Source of the DNA: Pseudomonadota bacterium
Lineage (GTDB): Bacteria; Pseudomonadota; Gammaproteobacteria; Pseudomonadales; UBA5518
Direction of reading: 5' to 3'
Length of the DNA stretch: 9,443 nucleotides
NCBI GenBank assembly: GCA_963204845.1
Contig: CAUJIL010000145.1
Span: 1 to 9,443, forward strand
Shown: piece by piece, positions 1 through 4,736 of the stretch
Position numbering within the stretch: position 1 is the stretch's first letter
How the letters are laid out: each line of letters opens with the position of its first letter
Translations under genes and position numbers: made by a program
Notes under the pieces: generated by a model
Databases searched by the model: none
Told to the model about the DNA's origin: nothing
What the model saw: the letters and a program-made list of their open reading frames with translations, nothing else

Positions 1-504
1 GGCACGATGGAGAACCTGCTCGCGATGCCGGTCACCCCGCTCGAGGTGATGCTCGGCAAGGTGCTGCCGTACACCGGCATGGGTGCGCTGCAGGTGCTGA
101 TCATCCTGTCGGTCGCGCACGGTGTGTTCCACGTGCCGATGCTCGGATCCTACGCGCTGCTGTTCGCGATGCTCGCGCTGTTCATCGCCTGCGTGGCCAC
201 GCTCGGGTACCTGATCTCGACAGTCGCGCGCAACCAGATGCAGGCGATGCAGATGACGCTGTTCTTCTTCCTGCCGTCGATCCTGCTCTCGGGCTTCATG
301 TTCCCGTTCCGCGGCATGCCCGGCTGGGCGCAGGCGCTGGGCGAGCTGCTGCCGCTCACGCACATCCTGCGCATCGTGCGTGGCATCATGCTGAAGGGCG
401 CGGACTTCGCCGACATCGCGCCGCACACGGTCCCGCTGCTGCTGTTCCTGCTGGTGGTGGCGGCGATCGCGCTGCGACGGTTCAGGCGCACGCTCGATTC
501 CTGA
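1..504 (+). CDS. ABC-2 type transporter permease, 3' part (5' end outside window)
   Basis: This is the C-terminal part of an integral membrane permease of an ABC-2 type exporter, which works with a cytoplasmic ATPase to move a substrate out across the inner membrane. The frame is open from base 1 and the first visible residues are GTMENLLAMPVTPLEVMLGK, the usual conserved cytoplasmic segment of YhhJ/YbhR/YbhS-like permeases. The methionine at base 7 is therefore internal and not the start. Several hydrophobic segments follow: one after VLPY, one around YALLFAMLALFIACVATLGY, one around TLFFFLPSILLSGFMFPF, and a last one around VPLLLFLLVVAAIAL. It ends in an arginine-rich tail (RRFRRTLDS). The motif LPLTHILRIVRGIMLKG before the last helix is typical of the family. 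The ATPase and any HlyD-like partner would lie upstream, outside the window. The substrate cannot be told from this part. Confidence 0.9.
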   Translation, partial: GTMENLLAMPVTPLEVMLGKVLPYTGMGALQVLIILSVAHGVFHVPMLGSYALLFAMLALFIACVATLGYLISTVARNQMQAMQMTLFFFLPSILLSGFMFPFRGMPGWAQALGELLPLTHILRIVRGIMLKGADFADIAPHTVPLLLFLLVVAAIALRRFRRTLDS

Positions 505-619
505 GCGGCGCCGGGTTACCATGCGCCCATCCCGCGCGAATTCCACCGGCAGCCTCCCAGCGAGCGGCCGCCGCGTCGTCGTTCGCACGGGGCCACCCGA
601 GCCCGCAGAGGAATGCGCC
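505..619 (+). other. Intergenic region upstream of rnk
   Basis: This 115-base gap separates the permease stop from the rnk start. No rho-independent terminator with a T-run is visible. A weak -10-like sequence TACCAT lies at 516-521 in the context GGTTACCATGC, but no good -35 sits 16-18 bases upstream, so it is only a possible rnk promoter. An AGAGGA Shine-Dalgarno sequence at 607-612 lies 7 bases before the ATG at 620 and fixes the rnk start. Confidence 0.35.
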
Positions 620-1030
620 ATGCCGACACCGCCGCCGATCACCGTCTCCAGCCTGGACCTGGAGCGCATCGAACGCTGCCTGAACACCGACGCCGCGCGC
701 CACCTGCCCGGCATGGACGCGCTGCAGGCCGAACTCGACCGCGCCACCGTCGTCGATCCGCAGCAGATGCCGCCGGACATCGTCACCATGAATTCCACCG
801 TGCGCTTCACCGACGACAGCAGCGGCCGCCAGTACGAGCTGACGCTGGTCTATCCGGACGGTGCCGGCCAACCCGGCACGGTGTCGGTGCTCGCGCCGAT
901 CGGCAGCGCGCTGCTCGGGTTGGCGGTCGGACAGTCGATCGCCTGGCAGGTGCCGGGCGGGCGCGCGATCACGCTGCGTGTGCTGGAACTGCTGCGCCAG
1001 CCCGAGGCGATGGGCGAGTACCATCGCTGA
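620..1030 (+). CDS. rnk: Rnk, nucleoside diphosphate kinase regulator (GreA/GreB-fold RNA polymerase-binding protein)
   Basis: Rnk is a small cytoplasmic protein related to the C-terminal domain of GreA/GreB. It binds RNA polymerase near the secondary channel, competes with Gre factors and DksA, and in Escherichia coli affects nucleoside diphosphate kinase levels. The 136-residue length equals that of E. coli Rnk. Matching segments are the N-terminal LDLERI, the short helical region ALQAELDRA (residues 34-42), the strand motif PPDIVTMNSTVRF (51-63), LTLVYP (74-79), VLAPIGSALLGLAVGQSI (90-107), the FKBP-like loop WQVPGG (109-114) and the ending VLELLRQPEAMGEY. The ATG at 620 was chosen because AGAGGA lies 7 bases upstream and it gives the family length; an in-frame ATG at 521 adds low-complexity residues with no Shine-Dalgarno. 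It is likely its own transcription unit, since the next gene has its own apparent control region. Confidence 0.95.
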   Translation: MPTPPPITVSSLDLERIERCLNTDAARHLPGMDALQAELDRATVVDPQQMPPDIVTMNSTVRFTDDSSGRQYELTLVYPDGAGQPGTVSVLAPIGSALLGLAVGQSIAWQVPGGRAITLRVLELLRQPEAMGEYHR

Positions 1031-1046
1031 ACGGCACCGCGTTCAG
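1027..1046 (+). other. Inverted repeat overlapping the rnk stop codon (possible hairpin)
   Basis: A perfect 7-bp inverted repeat, CTGAACG and CGTTCAG, with a 6-base loop (1034-1039) includes the rnk stop codon. It is followed by TTTCGGTT. It could be a weak terminator for rnk, but the T-run is poor. The right arm is also the first GTTCAG half-site of the direct repeat described next, so the symmetry may instead reflect an extra, inverted regulator half-site. Confidence 0.35.
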
Positions 1047-1073
1047 TTTCGGTTCAGCGAGCTTCGCTAGCCT
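1041..1073 (+). promoter_or_regulatory. PhoP/OmpR-type direct-repeat box and promoter of the pepSY-response regulator-kinase operon
   Basis: Two identical half-sites GTTCAG at 1041-1046 and 1052-1057 are separated by five bases, giving an 11-base period. This is the spacing of PhoP boxes (TGTTTA-N5-TGTTTA in enterobacteria), where two regulator monomers bind the same face of the helix in tandem. A -10-like TAGCCT at 1068-1073 keeps the two most important -10 positions (second A, last T). It lies about 10-11 bases after the second half-site, as at promoters where the PhoP box replaces the -35. The box is about 65 bases before the first pepSY start. The inference is that the response regulator encoded at 1742-2422 binds here and controls its own operon. 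The -10 assignment is less certain than the repeat. Confidence 0.6.
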
Positions 1074-1119
1074 GCAGGCGTTGCCATCGGGGCAACGACA
1101 GCGAACCAGGAGTACCCCC

Positions 1120-1431
1120 ATGAACACGCTTGCATCACGTATCGCCGCCGCCACGCTTCTCGTCGCCTCGGGACTCGCCTTCGCCGGCCAGGAACTCGGC
1201 CCGGACCAGGCAGTCAGGCTGCTGCAGGAAGGCAAGGTCAAGTCCTTCGAGGAACTGAATGCCGCCGCGCAGGCCAAACACCCGGGCGCGAAGATCCACG
1301 AGACCGAACTCGAAGAGGTCTACGGCCGCCACGTCTACACGGTGGAGCTGCGCGACCCGCAGGGCAAGGAATGGAACGTCGACGTCGATGCCGCGACCGG
1401 CGAAGTGCTCAAAGACCGCCGGGACGACTGA
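1120..1431 (+). CDS. Secreted PepSY-domain protein, first of a tandem pair
   Basis: This small protein of 103 residues is predicted to be periplasmic. Residues 1-22 form a Sec signal peptide (positively charged start, hydrophobic core ATLLVASGLAFA, likely cut AFA|GQ). The remainder is one PepSY domain: helix QAVRLLQEGKVKSFEELNAAAQAKHPGAKIHETELE, then strands VYTVELRD and EWNVDVDAATGEVL. The last is the classical PepSY ending with D-A-x-T-G-x-V. PepSY domains are found in protease propeptides and in small exported proteins next to two-component systems, where inhibitory or sensory roles have been proposed. A strong AGGAG at 1108-1112 sits 7 bases before the ATG and supports this start. It is the first gene of a four-gene unit that leads into the response regulator and kinase, with five bases between its stop and the next ATG. 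No catalytic function is visible. Confidence 0.85.
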   Translation: MNTLASRIAAATLLVASGLAFAGQELGPDQAVRLLQEGKVKSFEELNAAAQAKHPGAKIHETELEEVYGRHVYTVELRDPQGKEWNVDVDAATGEVLKDRRDD

Positions 1432-1436
1432 ATCCG

Positions 1437-1742
1437 ATGCGCGCGCGCTGCATGGTGCTGACGGCGACACTGCTCGCGTTTGCAGTGCCCGGCAGCGCGC
1501 GCGACATCGGCCACGAGGAGGCGCTGCGGCTGCGCCGCGGCGGCGAACTGCTCGCGCTCGAGGAACTCCTCGGGCGCGCGCTCGTGCTGCACCCGGACGC
1601 CACGCTGCTCGAGGCGGAACTCGAGCGTGAGGACGGTGCGCTGGTCTACGAACTCGAACTGCTGACCGCCGACGGCGAGGTGCGGGAACTCGAGTTCGAC
1701 GCGCGGAGCGGCACGCTGCTCAGCGACGAGGCCGAGGACTGA
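1437..1742 (+). CDS. Secreted PepSY-domain protein, second of a tandem pair
   Basis: This is a 101-residue protein with a probable signal peptide (residues 1-21, hydrophobic core MVLTATLLAFAVPGSA) and a single PepSY-like domain. It aligns along its whole length with the preceding gene: shared features are A-x-RL near 30, EEL, the HP-A motif near 52-55, E-x-ELE near 59-63, VYELEL near 70-75, and an ending of the form E-x-D-A-x-S-G-x-L. I estimate roughly 30% identity by eye, so the two look like an old tandem duplication. The mature part is strongly acidic, more so than the first copy. The ATG lies five bases after the previous stop with only a weak Shine-Dalgarno, so it probably depends on translational coupling. 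Its stop overlaps the start of the response regulator by one base (TGATG). A later in-frame ATG (residue 6) is a possible alternative start. Confidence 0.75.
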   Translation: MRARCMVLTATLLAFAVPGSARDIGHEEALRLRRGGELLALEELLGRALVLHPDATLLEAELEREDGALVYELELLTADGEVRELEFDARSGTLLSDEAED

Positions 1743-2422
1743 TGCGCCTGCTGCTGGTCGAGGACAACGTCGCGCTGGCCGACGAACTGGCGGCGCGGCT
1801 GCGCGCCGAGGGTTACGCGGTGGACTGGGTCGTCGACGGGCGCGACGCCACCGTGCGCGCCCACGACGGCGACTACGATCTCGCGATCCTCGACCTCGGC
1901 CTGCCGGGCCGCAGCGGCATGGACGTGCTCGCCGACTGGCGGCGCACCGGATTGCCGCTGGCCGTGCTGGTCCTCACCGCGCGCGACAGCTTCGCCGACC
2001 GCATCGCCGGCCTGCGCGCCGGCGCCGACGACTACCTGCCCAAACCGTTCCACCCCGACGAACTGCTGCTGCGCGTGCGTGCGCTGCTGCGCCACCGCCA
2101 CGGCACCGTCAATACGCCGCGCCTCAGCGCGGGCGGGCTCGCGCTCGACGAGGAACGCAAGTGCGTCGACGTCGGCCAGGAGACGGTCGAGCTGAGCGCT
2201 GCGGAGTTCCGGCTGCTGCGCCTGCTGATGCTGAACCCCGGGCGCCTGCTGTCGCGCGCCACGATCGAGGAGCACCTGTACGACGGCGAGACCGAACGCG
2301 ACAGCAACGTGGTCGAGGTGCTGGTGAACCGGCTGCGCCGCAAGCTGGGGCGGGCGACGATCGAGACGCGGCGCGGGCTGGGCTACCGGCTGCGCGACAG
2401 CGCGCACACCGGTGACAATTGA
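1742..2422 (+). CDS. OmpR/PhoP-family DNA-binding response regulator
   Basis: This cytoplasmic transcription factor of 226 residues is activated by phosphorylation from the kinase encoded next to it. The receiver domain (about 1-115) has the acidic pocket E7-D8, the phosphoacceptor D51 in ILDLGLPG, the switch threonine T79 in LTAR, and K101 in LPKPF. The C-terminal winged-helix domain (about 130-220) shows the OmpR-type pattern: ELSAAEFRLLRLLMLNPGRLLSR, the recognition helix around SNVVEVLVNRLRRKL, and the wing ETRRGLGYRL. The sequence resembles PhoP, QseB and PmrA-type regulators, and the PhoQ-like partner favours a PhoP-like system, but the signal is unknown. The start overlaps the previous stop by one base, and the kinase ATG follows the stop TGA directly, so translation is coupled. 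The GTTCAG direct repeat before the first pepSY gene is its probable target. Confidence 0.93.
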   Translation: MRLLLVEDNVALADELAARLRAEGYAVDWVVDGRDATVRAHDGDYDLAILDLGLPGRSGMDVLADWRRTGLPLAVLVLTARDSFADRIAGLRAGADDYLPKPFHPDELLLRVRALLRHRHGTVNTPRLSAGGLALDEERKCVDVGQETVELSAAEFRLLRLLMLNPGRLLSRATIEEHLYDGETERDSNVVEVLVNRLRRKLGRATIETRRGLGYRLRDSAHTGDN

Positions 2423-3754
2423 ATGGCCGGCGCCTCGATCGGACGCCGACTCGCCATCGGGCTCGCCGCCAGCCTGCTGCTCGCGGCCGGGGTACTGGCG
2501 CTGGTCGCCTCGCTGCTGTTCGAGCGCGCGCTGCGCGAGCACGCGCTCGGGCTGCTCGAGGACGACGCGCGCAGCGTGCTGGCCGCGATCCAGTCCGGCA
2601 CTCAGGGACCGTGGATCGATCCGCAGCACCTGCCGCGCGTGTTCGAGCGGCCGCTGTCGGGACGCTATTTCGTCGTGCAGTCCGCGCGCGGCAGCTGGCG
2701 ATCGCGCTCGCTGTGGGACCACGAACTGCAGCTGCCGGCCACCGCCGGCGCCGTACCCGGGCTGATCGCCGGACCGCGCGGACAGCGCCTGCTGTGCCTG
2801 CGCGCGGACTACCGCCGCCACGGCGAGGCGATCGCGGTGATCGTTGCCGCCGACGTCGCGCCATTGCTGGCCGATTTCCGCCGCATCGGGCTACTGCTGC
2901 TGGGGCTGGGCGCGGCGACCGTGGTGCTGCTGACCGCGATCCAGAGCGCATGGATGCGCCACGCCGCGCTGCGCCCGCTGCAGCAGACGCGGCAGCAGTT
3001 GCACGAACTTGCCGAAGGCAGGCGCGAACTGCTCGATACCGACGCGCCCGCGGAACTGCAGCCGCTGGTCACCGAGATCAACCGCCTGCTCGCGCACACC
3101 GCGCAATCGCTGGCACGCTCGCGCCAGGCGCTGGGCAACCTGGGGCACGCGCTGAAGACCCCGCTCGCGGTGCTGCTAGCGCTCGCCGAGCGCGCCGACG
3201 ATCCGCTGCGCGGCCGCGTGCAGGAACAACTCGCGCAGATGCAGCAGCGCATCGGGCGCGAACTCGGGCGTGCGCGCACCGCCGGCGCCGCGCGTGGGGC
3301 CGCGCGGTTCGCCCCGCGCGAGGAGATCCCGTTGCTGGTGCAGGCGCTGCGCCAGGCGCACCGCCGCGACCTGGCGATCACCTGGGAGGCACCCGCGTCC
3401 AGCCTGCCGCTCGAACGCGACGACATGCTGGAGTTGCTCGGCAACCTGCTCGACAACGCCTGCAAGTGGGCGCGCGCCAGCGTCACCCTGCGGATCGTGC
3501 GTCAGCCGAGGCAGGTGCTGGTCGAGGTCGCCGACGACGGACCCGGCATCGCGGAGGGCCGCGCAACGGAGGCGCTCGCCCGCGGCTCCCGGCTCGACGA
3601 ACAGACGCCCGGTCACGGACTCGGACTTGCGATCGTCGGCGACATCGTCGCCGCGTACCACGGCGAGCTGGCGCTCGGGCGTGCGGTGCAGGGCGGGCTG
3701 AGCGTCTCGATCCGGCTGCCGCTGGTCGCCGACACACCCGAGCCCGCGTCCTGA
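2423..3754 (+). CDS. PhoQ-like membrane sensor histidine kinase
   Basis: This inner-membrane kinase of 443 residues senses a periplasmic signal and phosphorylates the response regulator encoded just upstream. Transmembrane helix 1 is at about 10-33 and helix 2 at about 154-173, enclosing a periplasmic sensor region of about 120 residues. A HAMP-like linker follows (about 174-230). The H-box is LGHALKTPLAVL with H242; the KTPLAVL form is shared with PhoQ. The ATPase domain has the N-box LLGNLLDNACKWA (N345), the G1 box DDGPGIA (371-377) and the G2 box GHGLGLAIV (397-405), so all key kinase residues are present. The sensor region lacks the run of acidic residues found in enterobacterial PhoQ and is instead arginine-rich around 81-96, so divalent-cation sensing should not be assumed. 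The ATG abuts the response regulator stop (TGAATG). It ends one base before the end of the convergent SDR gene. Confidence 0.92.
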   Translation: MAGASIGRRLAIGLAASLLLAAGVLALVASLLFERALREHALGLLEDDARSVLAAIQSGTQGPWIDPQHLPRVFERPLSGRYFVVQSARGSWRSRSLWDHELQLPATAGAVPGLIAGPRGQRLLCLRADYRRHGEAIAVIVAADVAPLLADFRRIGLLLLGLGAATVVLLTAIQSAWMRHAALRPLQQTRQQLHELAEGRRELLDTDAPAELQPLVTEINRLLAHTAQSLARSRQALGNLGHALKTPLAVLLALAERADDPLRGRVQEQLAQMQQRIGRELGRARTAGAARGAARFAPREEIPLLVQALRQAHRRDLAITWEAPASSLPLERDDMLELLGNLLDNACKWARASVTLRIVRQPRQVLVEVADDGPGIAEGRATEALARGSRLDEQTPGHGLGLAIVGDIVAAYHGELALGRAVQGGLSVSIRLPLVADTPEPAS

Positions 3755-3755
3755 C

Positions 3756-4526
3756 TCACAAACGCTGCGAGGAGATGTTGCCGCCGTCGACCACGAGTTC
3801 CGCGCCCGTGATGTAGCTGGCGTCGTCCGAGAGCAGGAAGCGCACCGCGCGCGCGATCTCCACCGGCTCGCCGAGGCGCCCGAGCAGGATGCGCCGCTCG
3901 AACACCCCGGGCGGCAGGATGTCGAGCACCGGCTGCAGCATCGGCGTGCGGATCTGTCCCGGCGATACCGCGTTGATGCGCACGCCGTCGGTGGCCAGAT
4001 CGTCGGCCAGCGAACGCACCAGCGACAGCATGCCGCCTTTCGACGCCGTGTAGGCGGGATTGGCCGCGTTCCCGAGCGTGGCGTTGATCGATGCGATGCC
4101 GACCACCGCCCCGCCCGGCGCCGCCGCGAGATCGGCGCGGATCGCCTGCACGATGAACGGCAGCGCGCGCAGGTTCACGTTCAGCACCGCGTCCCAGGCC
4201 GCCGGCGTCAGATCGTTCAGCGGCACCGGACTCGACACCCCGGCCGCGTGCACCAGCGCGCCGAGCGCGCCGATCGCCTCGCGGGTGCGCGCCACCGCCG
4301 CGGCGATGCCGTCGGTCGCGCACAGGTCGATGCCGATGCCGACCGTGCGCACGCCGTGCCGCGCCGCGAGCTCCGCCGCCGCCGCACCCGCGCGCGCAGG
4401 GTCGAGGTCCCACACCGCGACCGCGCGCCCTTCGGCCGCCAGCACGTCGGCGCAGGCGCCGCCGATTCCCGAAACTCCGCCAGTGACGATGACACCGCCC
4501 CGCCCCGTCGAACCGCTGTTTTCCAT
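3756..4526 (-). CDS. Short-chain dehydrogenase/reductase (classical SDR, NAD(H)-type)
   Basis: This soluble cytoplasmic oxidoreductase of 256 residues has a Rossmann fold and probably interconverts a secondary alcohol and a ketone. The cofactor motif TGGVSGIG is at 15-22. D40 at the end of the second strand (VWDLDP) favours NAD(H) over NADP(H). The catalytic set is N118 (NVN), S146 (IASINA), Y159 and K163 (YTASK). PGQIRTPM (189-196) and the C-terminal VDGGN close the fold. The usual NNAG after strand 4 reads HAAG (93-96). The start at 4526 is backed by a GAGGAA Shine-Dalgarno (complement of 4535-4540) at 8 bases. It is divergent from the molybdoenzyme operon across a 210-base control region. 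In Aromatoleum, ethylbenzene dehydrogenase is paired with an SDR, (S)-1-phenylethanol dehydrogenase; a similar division of labour is plausible here but is inferred from position only. Confidence 0.9.
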   Translation of the reverse strand: MENSGSTGRGGVIVTGGVSGIGGACADVLAAEGRAVAVWDLDPARAGAAAAELAARHGVRTVGIGIDLCATDGIAAAVARTREAIGALGALVHAAGVSSPVPLNDLTPAAWDAVLNVNLRALPFIVQAIRADLAAAPGGAVVGIASINATLGNAANPAYTASKGGMLSLVRSLADDLATDGVRINAVSPGQIRTPMLQPVLDILPPGVFERRILLGRLGEPVEIARAVRFLLSDDASYITGAELVVDGGNISSQRL

Positions 4527-4552
4527 TGTCTTTGTTCCTCATGTGATGGATA

Positions 4553-4574
4553 CGGCAGGTGAGCGCACCTGCCG
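4553..4574. promoter_or_regulatory. Perfect 9-bp inverted repeat in the SDR/molybdoenzyme divergent region
   Basis: CGGCAGGTG (4553-4561) and CACCTGCCG (4566-4574) are exact reverse complements with a 4-base centre AGCG. The element lies 27-48 bases before the SDR start, upstream of its Shine-Dalgarno and downstream of a possible - strand -10 box (TATGAT, complement of 4591-4596). No T-run follows on either strand, so it is not an intrinsic terminator. It is best read as an operator for a dimeric repressor or as a hairpin in the SDR mRNA leader. Confidence 0.5.
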
Positions 4575-4590
4575 CGGACCCGGAGGGGCG

Positions 4591-4596
4591 ATCATA
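4591..4596 (-). promoter_or_regulatory. Possible -10 box for the SDR gene
   Basis: On the - strand this reads TATGAT, five of six matches to TATAAT, in an otherwise very GC-rich region, about 65 bases before the SDR start. No convincing -35 sequence is found 16-18 bases upstream, so the promoter may need an activator or may be chance. Confidence 0.3.
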
Positions 4597-4623
4597 GCCG
4601 CTGCCGCGCTTGCGGTCTGCACA

Positions 4624-4646
4624 TCCCCGGATCGGGGAACTCCGGG
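4624..4646. promoter_or_regulatory. Overlapping dyads in the divergent control region
   Basis: Two inverted repeats share bases. TCCCCG-GAT-CGGGGA spans 4624-4638 (6-bp arms, 3-base centre), and CCCGGA-N9-TCCGGG spans 4626-4646 (6-bp arms). They lie in the middle of the intergenic region, upstream of the possible alpha-subunit promoter. This could be a regulator site; short GC arms are also common by chance in such DNA. Confidence 0.3.
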
Positions 4647-4680
4647 CTTCGTGGCGAAAATGTAACACCGCTCGCTCGCC

Positions 4681-4698
4681 GATAATGCTGCAATTGCA
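4681..4698 (+). promoter_or_regulatory. Possible -10 box with adjoining 10-bp palindrome before the alpha subunit gene
   Basis: GATAAT at 4681-4686 matches the -10 consensus at five of six positions and is the most AT-rich hexamer of the region, 51 bases before the ATG at 4737. No TTGACA-like -35 lies at the right distance, which would fit an activator-dependent promoter. Just downstream, TGCAATTGCA at 4689-4698 is a perfect 10-bp palindrome that would cover the start of transcription, as a repressor site might. No FNR-type TTGAT-N4-ATCAA site was found in the region. Confidence 0.35.
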
Positions 4699-4736
4699 CG
4701 GGCACTCGGGTCCGGCAGGCAGCGCGGAGACACGGC

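Noticed and set aside
521..619. Earlier in-frame start for rnk at 521
   Set aside because: It would add 33 low-complexity residues. The ATG at 620 has a proper Shine-Dalgarno and gives the exact 136-residue length of Rnk.
1646..2821. Open frame of about 390 codons on the - strand opposite the regulator and kinase
   Set aside because: It spans the ends of several well-supported + strand genes and has no domain; it is a shadow of their codon bias.
4546..4665. Short + strand open frame of 39 codons in the divergent region as a leader peptide
   Set aside because: It has no Shine-Dalgarno, crosses the inverted repeat, and lies upstream of the likely promoter of the alpha gene.
4527..4736. FNR-type site for oxygen control
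   Set aside because: No TTGAT-N4-ATCAA or close variant was found on either strand of the region.
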